A DNA stretch of 64,000 nt from Gemmatirosa kalamazoonensis (GCF_000522985.1 NZ_CP007128.1:1348220-1412219); one strand, 5' to 3'. Shown: positions 50,755 through 59,752, counted from the stretch's first letter. Numbers and translations are program-made. Notes: generated by a model not told the origin, from the letters alone.

Positions 50755-53700
50755 ATGCCGCGCCGCATCCCGCTCGAGCGCTGGCGGGCGCTGGAGCCGC
50801 TCCTCGACGGCGCGCTGACGCTCGCGCCGGAGCAGCGCGCCGCCTATCTCGACCGCGCGTGCGGCGACGATCCGGTGCTGCGCGCCGAGATCGACTCGCT
50901 GCTGGGCGACTGCGAGGCCGCCGAGCGGCTGCTGACGCGTCCCGCCCTCGCGTACGTGCTGCCTGCCGAGCCGGCGGTGCCCGAGACGTTAGGCGGCCGC
51001 TACCGGGTGCGCCACGAGATCGGCCGAGGCGGCATGGCCACGGTCTACCTGGCCGACGACGAGAAGCACGGCCGCCCCGTCGCCGTGAAGGTGCTGCACG
51101 CCGCGTTCGCGCACGCCGTGGCCGCGGGGCGCTTCCGCCGGGAGATCGAGCTCGCGGCGCGGCTGTCGCACCCGCACATCCTCCCGCTGCACGACTCCGG
51201 CGAGGCGTCGGGGCTGCTGTACTACGTGATGCCGTACGTCGCGGGCGAGACGCTGCGACATCGGCTGCGTCGCGACGAGCGGCTTCCGGTCGTCGACGCG
51301 GTGCGCATCGCGCGCGAGATCGCGCTCGCGCTCGACTATGCGCACCGTGAGGGCGTCGTACACCGCGACGTGAAACCGGAGAACGTGCTGCTCGCCGACG
51401 GTCAGGCGGTCGTCGCCGACTTCGGGATCGCGCACGCGCTGTCCCGCACCGCGCTCGACACGCGCGCGGCCACGGGCCCCGTGATCGGGACGCCGGCGTA
51501 CATGAGCCCCGAGCAGGCGCTCGGTCGGCGCGACCTGGACGGGCGGAGCGACGTCTACGCGCTCGGCTGCGTGCTGCACGAGATGCTGACGGGCGCGCTC
51601 CCGACACGCGCGGCAGGCTCGCCGGGGCCCCGCGTGCCCGCCGCGCTCGCATCGCTGGTCGCGCGCGCGACGGCCGACGATCCCGCCGACCGGTTCGCGA
51701 CGGCCGGCGCGATGGCGGACGCGCTCGACGCGTCGCGGGCGACGGCGGCCGACGCCCCGGTCCGCGGCAGTCGGCGGCGCCGGGTGGGCGCGTGGATCGC
51801 GGCGGGAGCGACCGTGGCCGCGGCGGTCGCGGCCGTCCTCGCGTTAGGCAGTCGCGCCGCCCCCGTCGCGCTCGACGCCGACGTCATCGCCGTTGCGCCG
51901 TTCGACGTGCTCGACCCGTCGCTCGCGCTGTGGAAGGAAGGCATGGTCGACGTGCTGTCGCGCACGCTCGACGGCGCTGGCCCACTGCGCGCCGCCGCAC
52001 CGACGACGGTAGTGCGCCGCTGGGCCGGGCGGGGCGATGCCGCGTCGGCGCGCGCGCTCGCGACGCGCACCGGGGCGGGGCTCGTCGTCTACGGCGGCGT
52101 CGTTCGCGCCGGCGACTCGGCGCGGGCCAGGGTGACCATCTACGACGCGCGCGCCGGCCGAGCGTTAGGCGAGGCCGAGCGCGTCGACGTCGCGGCGCGC
52201 ATGGACCGCCTCGCCGACTCCCTCGCCGTCGCGATCCTCACGGAGCTCGGGCGCACGCGGCCGATCGCCGCGACGCGGCACACCGCCATCCGCGCGGCGT
52301 CGCTCCCGGCGCTGCGTGCGTTCCTGCAGGGCGAGCAGTTCCTGCGCCGCACGGCGTGGGACTCGGCGCGTGCGGCCTACGGGCGGGCGGTGGCGCTCGA
52401 CTCCACGTTCGCGCTCGCCTACCTGCGCCTCGCGCGCGCCGACGAGTGGCTCGAGCGCACCGACCCGTCGATCGGCGACGCGCCGGTGACGTACCTGCGC
52501 CGCGCCCAGGCGTACGCCGCGCAGCTCGCGCCGCGCGACAGCGCGCAGCTCGACGTCGCGCTGCGCGAGCGCGCGGCGATGGCCGCTCCGACACGAGCGC
52601 GGTGGTATGGGGTCGTGGCACCGTACGTCGCCGCCGCCGACTCGCTCGTGCAGCGTTACCCGGACGACCCCGACGCGTGGATGGCGCGGGCCGAGGCCTG
52701 GTACCACGACGGGATGTGGGCGATGCCGAAGAGCGACCGCGAGGTCCAGCGCATGTTCGACCGCGTGATCGCGCTCGACTCGTCGTTCGCGCCGGCCTAC
52801 GTCCACACGATCGCTCTCGCCGCGGCCGACGGCGCGCGGGCCGCGCGCCCGTACATGCGAGCGTATCTCGCACAGACGCACGGCGGCGGTGACGTGGCCG
52901 ACGTCTCGCGCCTGACGCTCGCGCTGCTCGACGACCCGCGGCCGAGCGACCGCGTGCTGCATGCCCTCACCGACGCGCTCCCGGTACGCACCGTCATGTT
53001 CGGCGTGCAGCTGTTCAGCCGCACGCTCGATTCCGCGGAGACGGCCGTGCGGCTCGGGCGCCTGGTGCGCGCCCGCGTCGAGGCCGACGCGGGCGTGAAG
53101 CTCGACGTCGCCATGCGACGCACGCTCACGTACCCGCTCATGGTACGTGGCCACCTGCGCGAGGCGCTGCGCGCCGCGGAGCCACGCGACGAGCTGCGGG
53201 CGCCGTTCACCGAGCTGGCGGTGTTGGGCATCGTGCCGCTGGACACCGCGCGATCCACGTTCGCGCGGTGGCTGGCGCGGCGCGAGCTCACGGGCCACGG
53301 CAGCGAGATGCTGACGTTCTGGGCGGCGCGCGGCGAGCTGGCGTCGCTCGAGGCGTTCGCCACGGCGGCGGACTCGATGGCGCGCGCCGCCGGCTCGGAG
53401 CCGGAGCGCGCGGCCGCCCGCTCGCGGGCCGCGGCTGCGTCGGCGCTCCGATCGCTCGCCCGCGGCGACAGCGCCGACGCGCTGCGGCGCCTGCTCGCGC
53501 TCGACGACGCCCGCTGCCGCTGCGCGCTCGCCGCGGTCGCGCGTGCGGAGCTCCTCCTGGCGACGGGGCGCGCCGCCGAGGCGGCGCGGCGCCTCGACGA
53601 GCCGTTGGGCGTCGCGCTCGCGACCCGCGGCTTCGCCGACGTCTACTGGATGCTGCTGCGTGCGCGCGCCGCCGAGCGGTTGGGCCGCCGAAGCGCGGCG

Positions 53701-53832
53701 GCCGACGCGTACGCGTCCGTCGCGGCCGCGTGGCGAAACGCGGACCCCGAGCTCGCTCCGTACGCCGCGGAAGCGCGCGCCGCGCTCGCCCGACTCGGCG
53801 CGGAGCACACGGGCATCCCCGTGGCGCGTTAG
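50755..53832 (+). CDS. Ser/Thr protein kinase with membrane segment and TPR-like C-terminus (copy 2)
   Basis: 1025 residues from ATG 50755. Same order as copy 1: the N-terminal RWRALEPLLDGALTLAPEQR is identical, the kinase has HRDVKPENVLL (Asp-205) and DFGIAHALSR, the membrane segment is near 345-365, and WKEGMVDVLSRTLDGAGPL and the TPR-like outer part follow. Identity is very high in the first ~340 residues and lower outside the membrane, a sign of tandem duplication with divergence of the sensor part. It ends with CRCALAAVARAELLLATGRAAEA-type repeats (last ~120 residues). The TAG stop lies in GTTAGGC. Confidence 0.92.
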   Translation: MPRRIPLERWRALEPLLDGALTLAPEQRAAYLDRACGDDPVLRAEIDSLLGDCEAAERLLTRPALAYVLPAEPAVPETLGGRYRVRHEIGRGGMATVYLADDEKHGRPVAVKVLHAAFAHAVAAGRFRREIELAARLSHPHILPLHDSGEASGLLYYVMPYVAGETLRHRLRRDERLPVVDAVRIAREIALALDYAHREGVVHRDVKPENVLLADGQAVVADFGIAHALSRTALDTRAATGPVIGTPAYMSPEQALGRRDLDGRSDVYALGCVLHEMLTGALPTRAAGSPGPRVPAALASLVARATADDPADRFATAGAMADALDASRATAADAPVRGSRRRRVGAWIAAGATVAAAVAAVLALGSRAAPVALDADVIAVAPFDVLDPSLALWKEGMVDVLSRTLDGAGPLRAAAPTTVVRRWAGRGDAASARALATRTGAGLVVYGGVVRAGDSARARVTIYDARAGRALGEAERVDVAARMDRLADSLAVAILTELGRTRPIAATRHTAIRAASLPALRAFLQGEQFLRRTAWDSARAAYGRAVALDSTFALAYLRLARADEWLERTDPSIGDAPVTYLRRAQAYAAQLAPRDSAQLDVALRERAAMAAPTRARWYGVVAPYVAAADSLVQRYPDDPDAWMARAEAWYHDGMWAMPKSDREVQRMFDRVIALDSSFAPAYVHTIALAAADGARAARPYMRAYLAQTHGGGDVADVSRLTLALLDDPRPSDRVLHALTDALPVRTVMFGVQLFSRTLDSAETAVRLGRLVRARVEADAGVKLDVAMRRTLTYPLMVRGHLREALRAAEPRDELRAPFTELAVLGIVPLDTARSTFARWLARRELTGHGSEMLTFWAARGELASLEAFATAADSMARAAGSEPERAAARSRAAAASALRSLARGDSADALRRLLALDDARCRCALAAVARAELLLATGRAAEAARRLDEPLGVALATRGFADVYWMLLRARAAERLGRRSAAADAYASVAAAWRNADPELAPYAAEARAALARLGAEHTGIPVAR

Positions 53833-53949
53833 GCGCCGGAGGGGCGGCGAGTCCGGACGCCGGTCCCGCCCCAGTCCCGCTCGTCCCCGGTTCGTCGATC
53901 CGGCGGGCCGCGCGCGCCAGCTTGCCGCGTGACCCCCGCCCACACGCTC

Positions 53950-55863
53950 ATGCGCGCACCCTCGCTCTATCTCGCCCTCCTGCTGCCGTGCGCGGCCGCC
54001 GCCGCGCAGGACTGGCCCGTCTACGGCGGCGATCCGGGCGGCGCCCGCTACTCGCCGCTCGCGCAGATCGACCGCGCGAACGTCTCGCGTCTCGCCGTCG
54101 CGTGGCGCTTCCGCACCGGCGAGGCCGACGTCCCGCTGCGTCCGGGGCGGCGCATCTCGCTCGAGGCGACGCCGCTCGTCGTGCGCGGCACCATGTTCGT
54201 CTCCACGCCGTTAGGCAAGGTGTTCGCGCTCGACGCCGCCACGGGGCGCGAGCGGTGGCGCTTCGATGCGGCCGTCGATCCCGCGACGGGGTTCGGCGAC
54301 TTCACGAGCCGCGGCGTGTCGTACTGGGTCGACGCGCGCGCCGCGCGCGCCGCGGACGGCACCGAATGCGCCGCGCGCGTCGTCGTCGCGACGATCGACG
54401 GTCGGCTCATCGCGCTCGATGCGTCGCACGGCACGCCGTGCGCCGGCTTCGGCGCGCACGGCACCGTGGATCTGCGCCGCGGCCTGCGCAACGCGCCGGG
54501 CGAGTTCGCCGAATACGAGGTGACGTCGCCACCGGCGGTCGTCGGCGACGTGCTCGTCGTCGGGTCGGCGGTGGCGGACAACGGGCGCGTCGACATGGCG
54601 AGCGGCGAGGTGCGCGGCTACGACGCGCGCACCGGTGCCCTGCGCTGGACGTTCGATCCCGTGCCGCAGGACCCGCGCGACGCGGCGTACGCGACGTGGG
54701 AAGGGCCCGGCGCGCACCGCACGGGTGCGGCGAACGCGTGGAGCGTCCTCGTCGCCGACACCGCGCGCGGACTCGTGTTCGTGCCCACGTCGAGCCCGAG
54801 CCCCGACTACTACGGCGGCGCGCGACTCGGCGACGACCGCCACGCGAACTCGCTCGTCGCGCTGCGCGCGGCCACGGGCGCCGTCGCGTGGGCGTTCCAG
54901 ACGGTGCACCACGACCTGTGGGACTACGACAACGCCTCTCCGCCGGCGCTCGCCACCGTACGCGGCGTGCCTGCGGTGCTGCAGGCGACGAAGACCGGCA
55001 TGCTGTTCGTGCTCGACCGCGTGACGGGCAAGCCGCTCGTTCCCGTCGAGGAGCGCGCGGTGCCGACGAGCACGGTGCCCGGCGAGCGTGCGTCGCCGAC
55101 GCAGCCGTTCGGCATCGTGCTCAGCCCGCACGCGGCGCGCGCGGCCGACGCGTTCGGCGCCGACGACGCGGACCGCGCGTGGTGCCGCGCGACGATGGCC
55201 GCGCTCCGCAACGAGGGCATCTTCACGCCGCCGAGCCGCGAAGGGACGCTCGTGGTGCCGTCGAACATCGGCGGCGCGCACTGGGGCGGCGTCGCGGTCG
55301 ACGCGGGCCGCGGTCTTGCCGTCGTGCCGGTGAACACGGTCGCCGCCGTGGTGCAGCTCATCCCGCGCGACTCGGTCGGCGCGCACGAGGACGGCTGGGA
55401 GTACGCGGCGATGCGCGGCACGCCGTACGTCATGCGGCGCCGCATCCTGCTCTCACCGAAGCGTGTGCCGTGCACGCCGCCGCCGTTCGGGGAGCTCGTC
55501 GCGGTGGACCTCGCCGCGGGCCGCGTGGCGTGGCGCGTGCCGTTAGGCACTCCGGGCCCGCTCGCCCCCGCCGGCATGGACTCGACGATGCTCCGCTCGC
55601 TGGGCTCCCCGAACCTCGGCGGCCCGATCGTCACCGCGGGCGGGCTCGCGTTCGTCGGCGCGGCGCTCGACCGCATGCTGCGCGCGTTCGACGTCGAGAC
55701 GGGACGCGAGCTGTGGCGGGCACCGCTGCCCGCCGCCGGCAAGGCCACGCCGATGACGTACGCGGTGGGCGGTCGGCAGTTCGTCGCGATCGCGGCGGGC
55801 GGGGACAACGAGGTGTTCGGGCGCGGCGACGAGATCGTGGTGTTCGCGCTGCCGCAGCGGTGA
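53950..55863 (+). CDS. PQQ-dependent dehydrogenase (soluble quinoprotein glucose dehydrogenase-like)
   Basis: 637 residues from ATG 53950, where the signal peptide starts (RAPSLYLALLLPCAAAAAQ). A GTG at 53929 would add 7. The chain is an eight-bladed propeller: DWPVYGGDPGGARYSPLAQI at the start, GKVFALDAATGRERWRFDA, QTVHHDLWDYDNASPP (the family HHDLWDYD signature), GVPAVLQATKTGMLFVLDR and a last blade GGRQFVAIAAGG. It resembles membrane quinoprotein GDH without the membrane domain. It oxidises a sugar or alcohol in the periplasm and passes electrons to the respiratory chain; the substrate is not evident. No PQQ synthesis genes are in the window. Confidence 0.9.
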   Translation: MRAPSLYLALLLPCAAAAAQDWPVYGGDPGGARYSPLAQIDRANVSRLAVAWRFRTGEADVPLRPGRRISLEATPLVVRGTMFVSTPLGKVFALDAATGRERWRFDAAVDPATGFGDFTSRGVSYWVDARAARAADGTECAARVVVATIDGRLIALDASHGTPCAGFGAHGTVDLRRGLRNAPGEFAEYEVTSPPAVVGDVLVVGSAVADNGRVDMASGEVRGYDARTGALRWTFDPVPQDPRDAAYATWEGPGAHRTGAANAWSVLVADTARGLVFVPTSSPSPDYYGGARLGDDRHANSLVALRAATGAVAWAFQTVHHDLWDYDNASPPALATVRGVPAVLQATKTGMLFVLDRVTGKPLVPVEERAVPTSTVPGERASPTQPFGIVLSPHAARAADAFGADDADRAWCRATMAALRNEGIFTPPSREGTLVVPSNIGGAHWGGVAVDAGRGLAVVPVNTVAAVVQLIPRDSVGAHEDGWEYAAMRGTPYVMRRRILLSPKRVPCTPPPFGELVAVDLAAGRVAWRVPLGTPGPLAPAGMDSTMLRSLGSPNLGGPIVTAGGLAFVGAALDRMLRAFDVETGRELWRAPLPAAGKATPMTYAVGGRQFVAIAAGGDNEVFGRGDEIVVFALPQR

Positions 55864-55896
55864 GATGCAGCTCGTTCGGTTCACGCGGGGACGGCA

Positions 55897-56066
55897 TTGA
55901 ACCGCAGAGGGCCGCCGAGAACGACAACGGCCTTCTTACCACAGAGGACACGGAGGACACGGAGGAAACGAACAAGACGTGGTTCTCCTCCGTGTCCTCC
56001 GTGTCCTCCGTGGTTCAACACGAAGAGGCAGTCCTCTGCGGCCCTCCGCGACCCTCTGCGGCTCAA
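55897..56066. repeat. composite inverted repeat: family H nested in family A
   Basis: Outer arms TTGAACCGCAGAGGGCC (55897) and CGACCCTCTGCGGCTCAA (to 56066) are family A. Inside is a complete second element with 9-bp GGACACGGA units: ACCACAGAGGACACGGAGG (55938) and CCTCCGTGTCCTCCGTGGT (to 56014), with centre GAAACGAACAAGACGTGGTTCTC. It fills the gap of a convergent gene pair (55863 and 56103). Confidence 0.9.
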
Positions 56067-56102
56067 ATGTCGTCCCATGGGACCCACGACTCGACGCGCG
56101 GC

Positions 56103-57173
56103 CTAACCGAATCGCTCCATCCCGAACCCCAGAGCCCACGACGGTAGCGCCCCATCGAGCACGAGCGCGGTGATCGCCTCCGCGGTGACGGGCGTGAGCA
56201 GGATCCCGTTGCGCCCGTGCCCCGTCGCGACGACGATGCGCTCGGTGAGCCTGCCTAACAGCGGCGCCCCGTCGAGCGTCATCGGCCGCACGCCGGCCCA
56301 CGCGTCGTCGAGTGGGGCGTCGTCGAGCGTGGGCACGGCGCGGCGTGCGCCATCCAGCAGCAAACGCACACTCCCCGCCGTGACCGTCGTGTCGAACCCG
56401 CGCGCCTCCGACGTCGCGCCGACGAGCAGCCGGCCGGGACGCGGCACGAGATAGACGTCGCGGGTGAACACGACGTGGCGCAGCGGCGTCACGCCCGGCG
56501 TCGGACGGAGCGCGACCATCTGCCCCTTGAGCGGCGCGATGGGAATCGACGGCGCGCCCGGCACGCTGCCCGACCACGCGCCCGCCGCGAGCACGACGAC
56601 GTCCGCGTCGACGCGTTCGACGTCCACCTCCGTGTGCTCGCGCACCGCCCCGCCGGCGCGCCGCACGGCCTCGGCGAGCGCCGCGACGAGCCGGCGCGCA
56701 TCGACCTGGCGGTCGTTCGGGCAGAGCCGGGCGGCGACGACGGTGCCCGCGAGTGCGGGCTCCAGACGCGCCACCACGTCGCGCGCGAGCCACCGCTGCG
56801 CGTCGTCGCCCGCCGCGCGCCACGCCTCGTACGCGGTGCCTAACCGCTCGGCTTCCGCGGCGTCGAGCGCGACGACGAGCGTCCCCTCGGAGCGCGGCAC
56901 GACGTCGATGCCCGCGGCATCCGTGAGCTCGCGCGCGAACGCGTCCCATCGCCCGAGCGCGCGCCGGCACAGCGCGTCGAGCGGCGTCCCCGCGGGGCCG
57001 CCGTGCCCCGCCGTCGCCGCGAGCAGCCCCGCCGACGCCCAGGAGGCGCCGCGGCCCAACGGCCCGCGGTCGTAGACCGTGACGCGGGCGCCGCGCTGGA
57101 GGAGCCGCCACGCGATCGAGAGCCCGATCGCGCCGGCGCCGACGATCGCGACCCGACGTGGAGACACTGTCAT
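56103..57173 (-). CDS. thiO: glycine oxidase-like FAD enzyme
   Basis: 356 residues from ATG 57173. The Rossmann motif RVAIVGAGAIGLSIAWRLLQRG is near residue 8, followed by GASWASAGLLAATAGHGG, VVLAAGAWSG, an APLKGQMVAL strand, a LVGATSEARGFD block and C-terminal GRNGILLTPVTAEAI. This is the DAO-family pattern of ThiO, which oxidises glycine to iminoacetate for thiazole synthesis. No other thiamine genes adjoin, so a different amino-acid oxidase role is possible. The TAG stop lies in a GTTAGGC word. Confidence 0.85.
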   Translation of the reverse strand: MTVSPRRVAIVGAGAIGLSIAWRLLQRGARVTVYDRGPLGRGASWASAGLLAATAGHGGPAGTPLDALCRRALGRWDAFARELTDAAGIDVVPRSEGTLVVALDAAEAERLGTAYEAWRAAGDDAQRWLARDVVARLEPALAGTVVAARLCPNDRQVDARRLVAALAEAVRRAGGAVREHTEVDVERVDADVVVLAAGAWSGSVPGAPSIPIAPLKGQMVALRPTPGVTPLRHVVFTRDVYLVPRPGRLLVGATSEARGFDTTVTAGSVRLLLDGARRAVPTLDDAPLDDAWAGVRPMTLDGAPLLGRLTERIVVATGHGRNGILLTPVTAEAITALVLDGALPSWALGFGMERFG

Positions 57174-57223
57174 GCGCGCAATCTGCGCGGGCCATTGTGT
57201 CCGCGGCACCGGCGTGGCGCCGC

Positions 57224-57319
57224 GCACGACTCCACGTACGTGTCTCTGGAGGACTGAAGAAGGACTGAAGAGGGACTGTCCTCCTTCAGTCCTGCCGAAA
57301 CTCGTACGTGGAGTCGTGC
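57224..57319. repeat. inverted tandem-unit element, family C
   Basis: GCACGACTCCACGTACGTG and CTCGTACGTGGAGTCGTGC ends enclose two GGACTGAAGAA-type units on the left and CTTCAGTCC units on the right. It lacks the central loop present at 8980 and 58958. It runs over the last ~11 codons of the ABC-F gene ending at 57286. Confidence 0.9.
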
Positions 57320-58938
57320 CCGTGCACACCGAGCCGCCGCTCCACGCCGACCGCGTCGAGGAACGTCGCGTCGTGCGACACCACGACGAGCGCGCCGTCG
57401 TACGCGGCGAGCATCTCCTCCACCGCGCGCAGCGAGTCGAGGTCGAGATGGTTCGTCGGCTCGTCGACGAGCAGCAGCTGCGGCGGACGCGCGGCGTGCA
57501 GGGCGATGGCGAGCGCGGCGCGCACGCGCTCGCCGCCGCTCAGCGCGCGCACCGGCGTGAGCGCCGCGTCGCCGCGGAACAGGTGCCGTGCGAGCGCGTG
57601 CCGACTCGCCTCCTCCTCGAGCTCGGGGTTCGCCTCGCGCATCGCGTCGAGCACGGTGAGCTCGGTCGGCAGTCGCGACCCCGCATGCTGGTCCACGTAC
57701 GCCACGCGGTCGCGCTCGACGCCGAGCCGCACGGTGCCGGCGTCCGGCGCGAGCTCGCCGGCGAGCAGGCGCAGCAGCGTCGTCTTCCCGCTTCCGTTAG
57801 GCCCGACGATCGCGAGGCGCTCCGGCCCCACCACGGCGAGCGACACGCCGTCGAGCAGCGGCCGGCCGGCTCCTGGATGCGCGTAGCGCAGCGCGGTCGC
57901 CTCGACGACGAGCTTGCCGTCACGCAAGCCCGCGGGCGGCAGGCCGAGCGCCAGGCGCTCCCGGATCTCCACGCGGGTTCGCGCCCGCTCCACGCGCTCG
58001 CGCGCCTCGGCGATCGCGCGCTCGCCCGCCGCGTCGAGCCGCCCCGAGGTGCGCTCGCTCGTCTCGCGACGGATGCCGAGCATCACCTTCGGCATGTTCG
58101 CCGTCGCCGCGTCCTTGCGCCCACGGCTCGCGCGCCGCTGCTGCCGCTCCCGCGTCTCGCGCGCGGTGCGCTCGGCCCCCCGCAGCGAGCGGCGGGCGTC
58201 GGAGAGCGCGCGCTCGGCGGCGGCGGCTTCCGCGGCGCGCTGCGCGTCGTAGAGCGCCCACCCGCCGCCGTAGACGCGGGCGCCTAACGGTCCGAGCTCC
58301 ACGATCCGGTCGACCCGCTCGAGCAGCGCGCGGTCGTGCGTGACCACGACGAGGCCCCCGCTCCACGAGTCCACGAACGCGTACAGCGCGTCGCGGCTCG
58401 GTGCGTCGAGGTCGTTCGTCGGCTCGTCGAGCGCGAGCAGCTCGGCGCCGGCCAGCAGCAGCGCGGCGAACGCGAGGCGCGTCGTCTCGCCGCCGCTCAG
58501 CGTCGCCACGGCGCGCCGCGCGTCGAGGCGCGCGAGCCCGAACCGGTCGAGCGCGGCCGCGATCTCGTCGTGCAGCGTCCACCGTCCGCCGACGTGGTCG
58601 AGGTCCGCCGCCGTTCCCTCGCCGGCGAGCACGCGGTCGAGCGCGTCGAGCACGTCGGCGACGCCGAGCGCGTGTGCGACCGTCGCATCCGCGGGGAGCG
58701 CGCGTCCCGGGTGCTGCGGCAGGTACCCCACGCGCGCGCGACGCTCGACGTGCCCGCGCGTCGGACGCAGCTCGCCGACGAGCAGCCGCAGCAGCGTGCT
58801 CTTGCCGACGCCGTTCGCGCCGACGAGCCCCGTGCGCTCGCGTCCGAAACCGAGCGTCACGCCGTCGAACAGCGTGCGGCCATCGGGGAGCGTGTAGGCG
58901 AGATCTTCGGCGGAGAGCAGGGTGGTGGAGGAAGGCAC
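57286..58938 (-). CDS. ABC-F family ATPase (copy 1)
   Basis: 550 residues from ATG 58938 with two ABC domains: GANGVGKSTLL / LSGGETTRLAFAALL / LLALDEPTNDLD in the first, and GPNGSGKTTLL / LSGGERVRAALAIAL / LLLVDEPTNHLD in the second, joined by an Arg/Glu-rich helical linker (~245-320). There is no transmembrane part. ABC-F proteins act on the ribosome in translation or antibiotic resistance. The last ~10 residues (HDSTYEFRQD) and the TGA stop are supplied by the family-C repeat, so the native end was probably changed. Confidence 0.92.
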   Translation of the reverse strand: MPSSTTLLSAEDLAYTLPDGRTLFDGVTLGFGRERTGLVGANGVGKSTLLRLLVGELRPTRGHVERRARVGYLPQHPGRALPADATVAHALGVADVLDALDRVLAGEGTAADLDHVGGRWTLHDEIAAALDRFGLARLDARRAVATLSGGETTRLAFAALLLAGAELLALDEPTNDLDAPSRDALYAFVDSWSGGLVVVTHDRALLERVDRIVELGPLGARVYGGGWALYDAQRAAEAAAAERALSDARRSLRGAERTARETRERQQRRASRGRKDAATANMPKVMLGIRRETSERTSGRLDAAGERAIAEARERVERARTRVEIRERLALGLPPAGLRDGKLVVEATALRYAHPGAGRPLLDGVSLAVVGPERLAIVGPNGSGKTTLLRLLAGELAPDAGTVRLGVERDRVAYVDQHAGSRLPTELTVLDAMREANPELEEEASRHALARHLFRGDAALTPVRALSGGERVRAALAIALHAARPPQLLLVDEPTNHLDLDSLRAVEEMLAAYDGALVVVSHDATFLDAVGVERRLGVHGHDSTYEFRQD

Positions 58939-58957
58939 GGGAAGGTGCGCTGGTTCA

Positions 58958-59099
58958 GGACTCCACGTACGTGTTTCTGGAGGACTGAAGAAGGACTGAA
59001 GGAGGACTGAAGAAGGAGAACAACGAAAACTGGTGTCGGTCCTTCTTCAGTCTCTCTTCAGTCCTTCTTCAGTCCTACGAGAGCTCGTACGTGGAGTCC
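58958..59099. repeat. inverted tandem-unit element, family C
   Basis: GGACTCCACGTACGTG and CTCGTACGTGGAGTCC ends. Three GGACTGAAGAA-type units, the centre GAGAACAACGAAAACTGGTG and three inverse units lie inside. It is 20 bases upstream of the ABC-F start and overlaps the last ~17 codons of the phosphatase gene. Confidence 0.92.
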
Positions 59100-59742
59100 C
59101 GGACAGCATCTCCGGCAACCGCGTCATGTCGTCGAACGTCGTAGCGCCCAGCTCGGCCAGCGTGCCTGGATCCGTGCGCGCCGCGAAGCCGAGCACCGTC
59201 ATCCCGGCCGCGACGGCCGCCCGCACGCCGAGCGGCGAGTCCTCGATCACGACGCATCGTGACGGATCGGCGCCCATCGCGCGCGCGGCGTGGAGGAACA
59301 GATCCGGGTGGGGCTTGCCGCGCGCAACGTCCTGCGCGCTGAAGATGCGCCCGTCGAATCGCGGCAGCAGGCCGGTGAGGCCGAGCGACAGGCGGATCTT
59401 CCGATGCTCGCCGCTCGACGCGACGCACGTCGGCAGCGACGCGTCCGCGATCGCGTCGAGCGCCGCCTCGATCCCCGGCACGGCGTGCAGCTCCGCGCGG
59501 AACGCGTCGGCCGTGCGATTGCGGAACGCGTCCACGAAACCGTCGGGCACCGGCCGCCCGAGCCGCTCGCCGACGATCGCCATGCACGACGCCATCGACC
59601 GCCCGACGTAGTCGCGCATCGTCTCCTCGAGCGTCGTCGCGAGCCCGAGCTCGTTCAGCAGATCGGTGAAGACACGGTTCGCGATCGGCTCGCTGTCCAC
59701 GAGCACGCCGTCGCAGTCGAAGATGACGAGGTCCCAGCGCAT
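59047..59742 (-). CDS. HAD-superfamily phosphatase (beta-phosphoglucomutase-like) with repeat-encoded tail
   Basis: 231 residues from ATG 59742. HAD motif I is FDCDGVLVDSEP (Asp-9, Asp-11), motif II is in VASSGEH, the Lys is in GKPHPDLFL and motif IV is VIEDSPLGVRAA. A helical cap domain follows motif I (DLLNELGLATTLEETMRDYVG). This subgroup acts on sugar phosphates. The family fold is complete by about TRLPEMLSG; the last ~17 residues (TPRTSSRRTEEGLKRD) and the stop come from the family-C repeat. It is divergent from the ABC-F gene at 59845, with a family-B repeat in the shared promoter gap. Confidence 0.9.
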   Translation of the reverse strand: MRWDLVIFDCDGVLVDSEPIANRVFTDLLNELGLATTLEETMRDYVGRSMASCMAIVGERLGRPVPDGFVDAFRNRTADAFRAELHAVPGIEAALDAIADASLPTCVASSGEHRKIRLSLGLTGLLPRFDGRIFSAQDVARGKPHPDLFLHAARAMGADPSRCVVIEDSPLGVRAAVAAGMTVLGFAARTDPGTLAELGATTFDDMTRLPEMLSGTPRTSSRRTEEGLKRD

Positions 59743-59752
59743 GACGACAAGG

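Noticed and set aside
48668-51652. Antisense open frame of 994 codons across both Ser/Thr kinases
   Set aside because: Extremely Arg/Ala-rich, no domain; opposite-strand shadow of two well-supported kinase genes.
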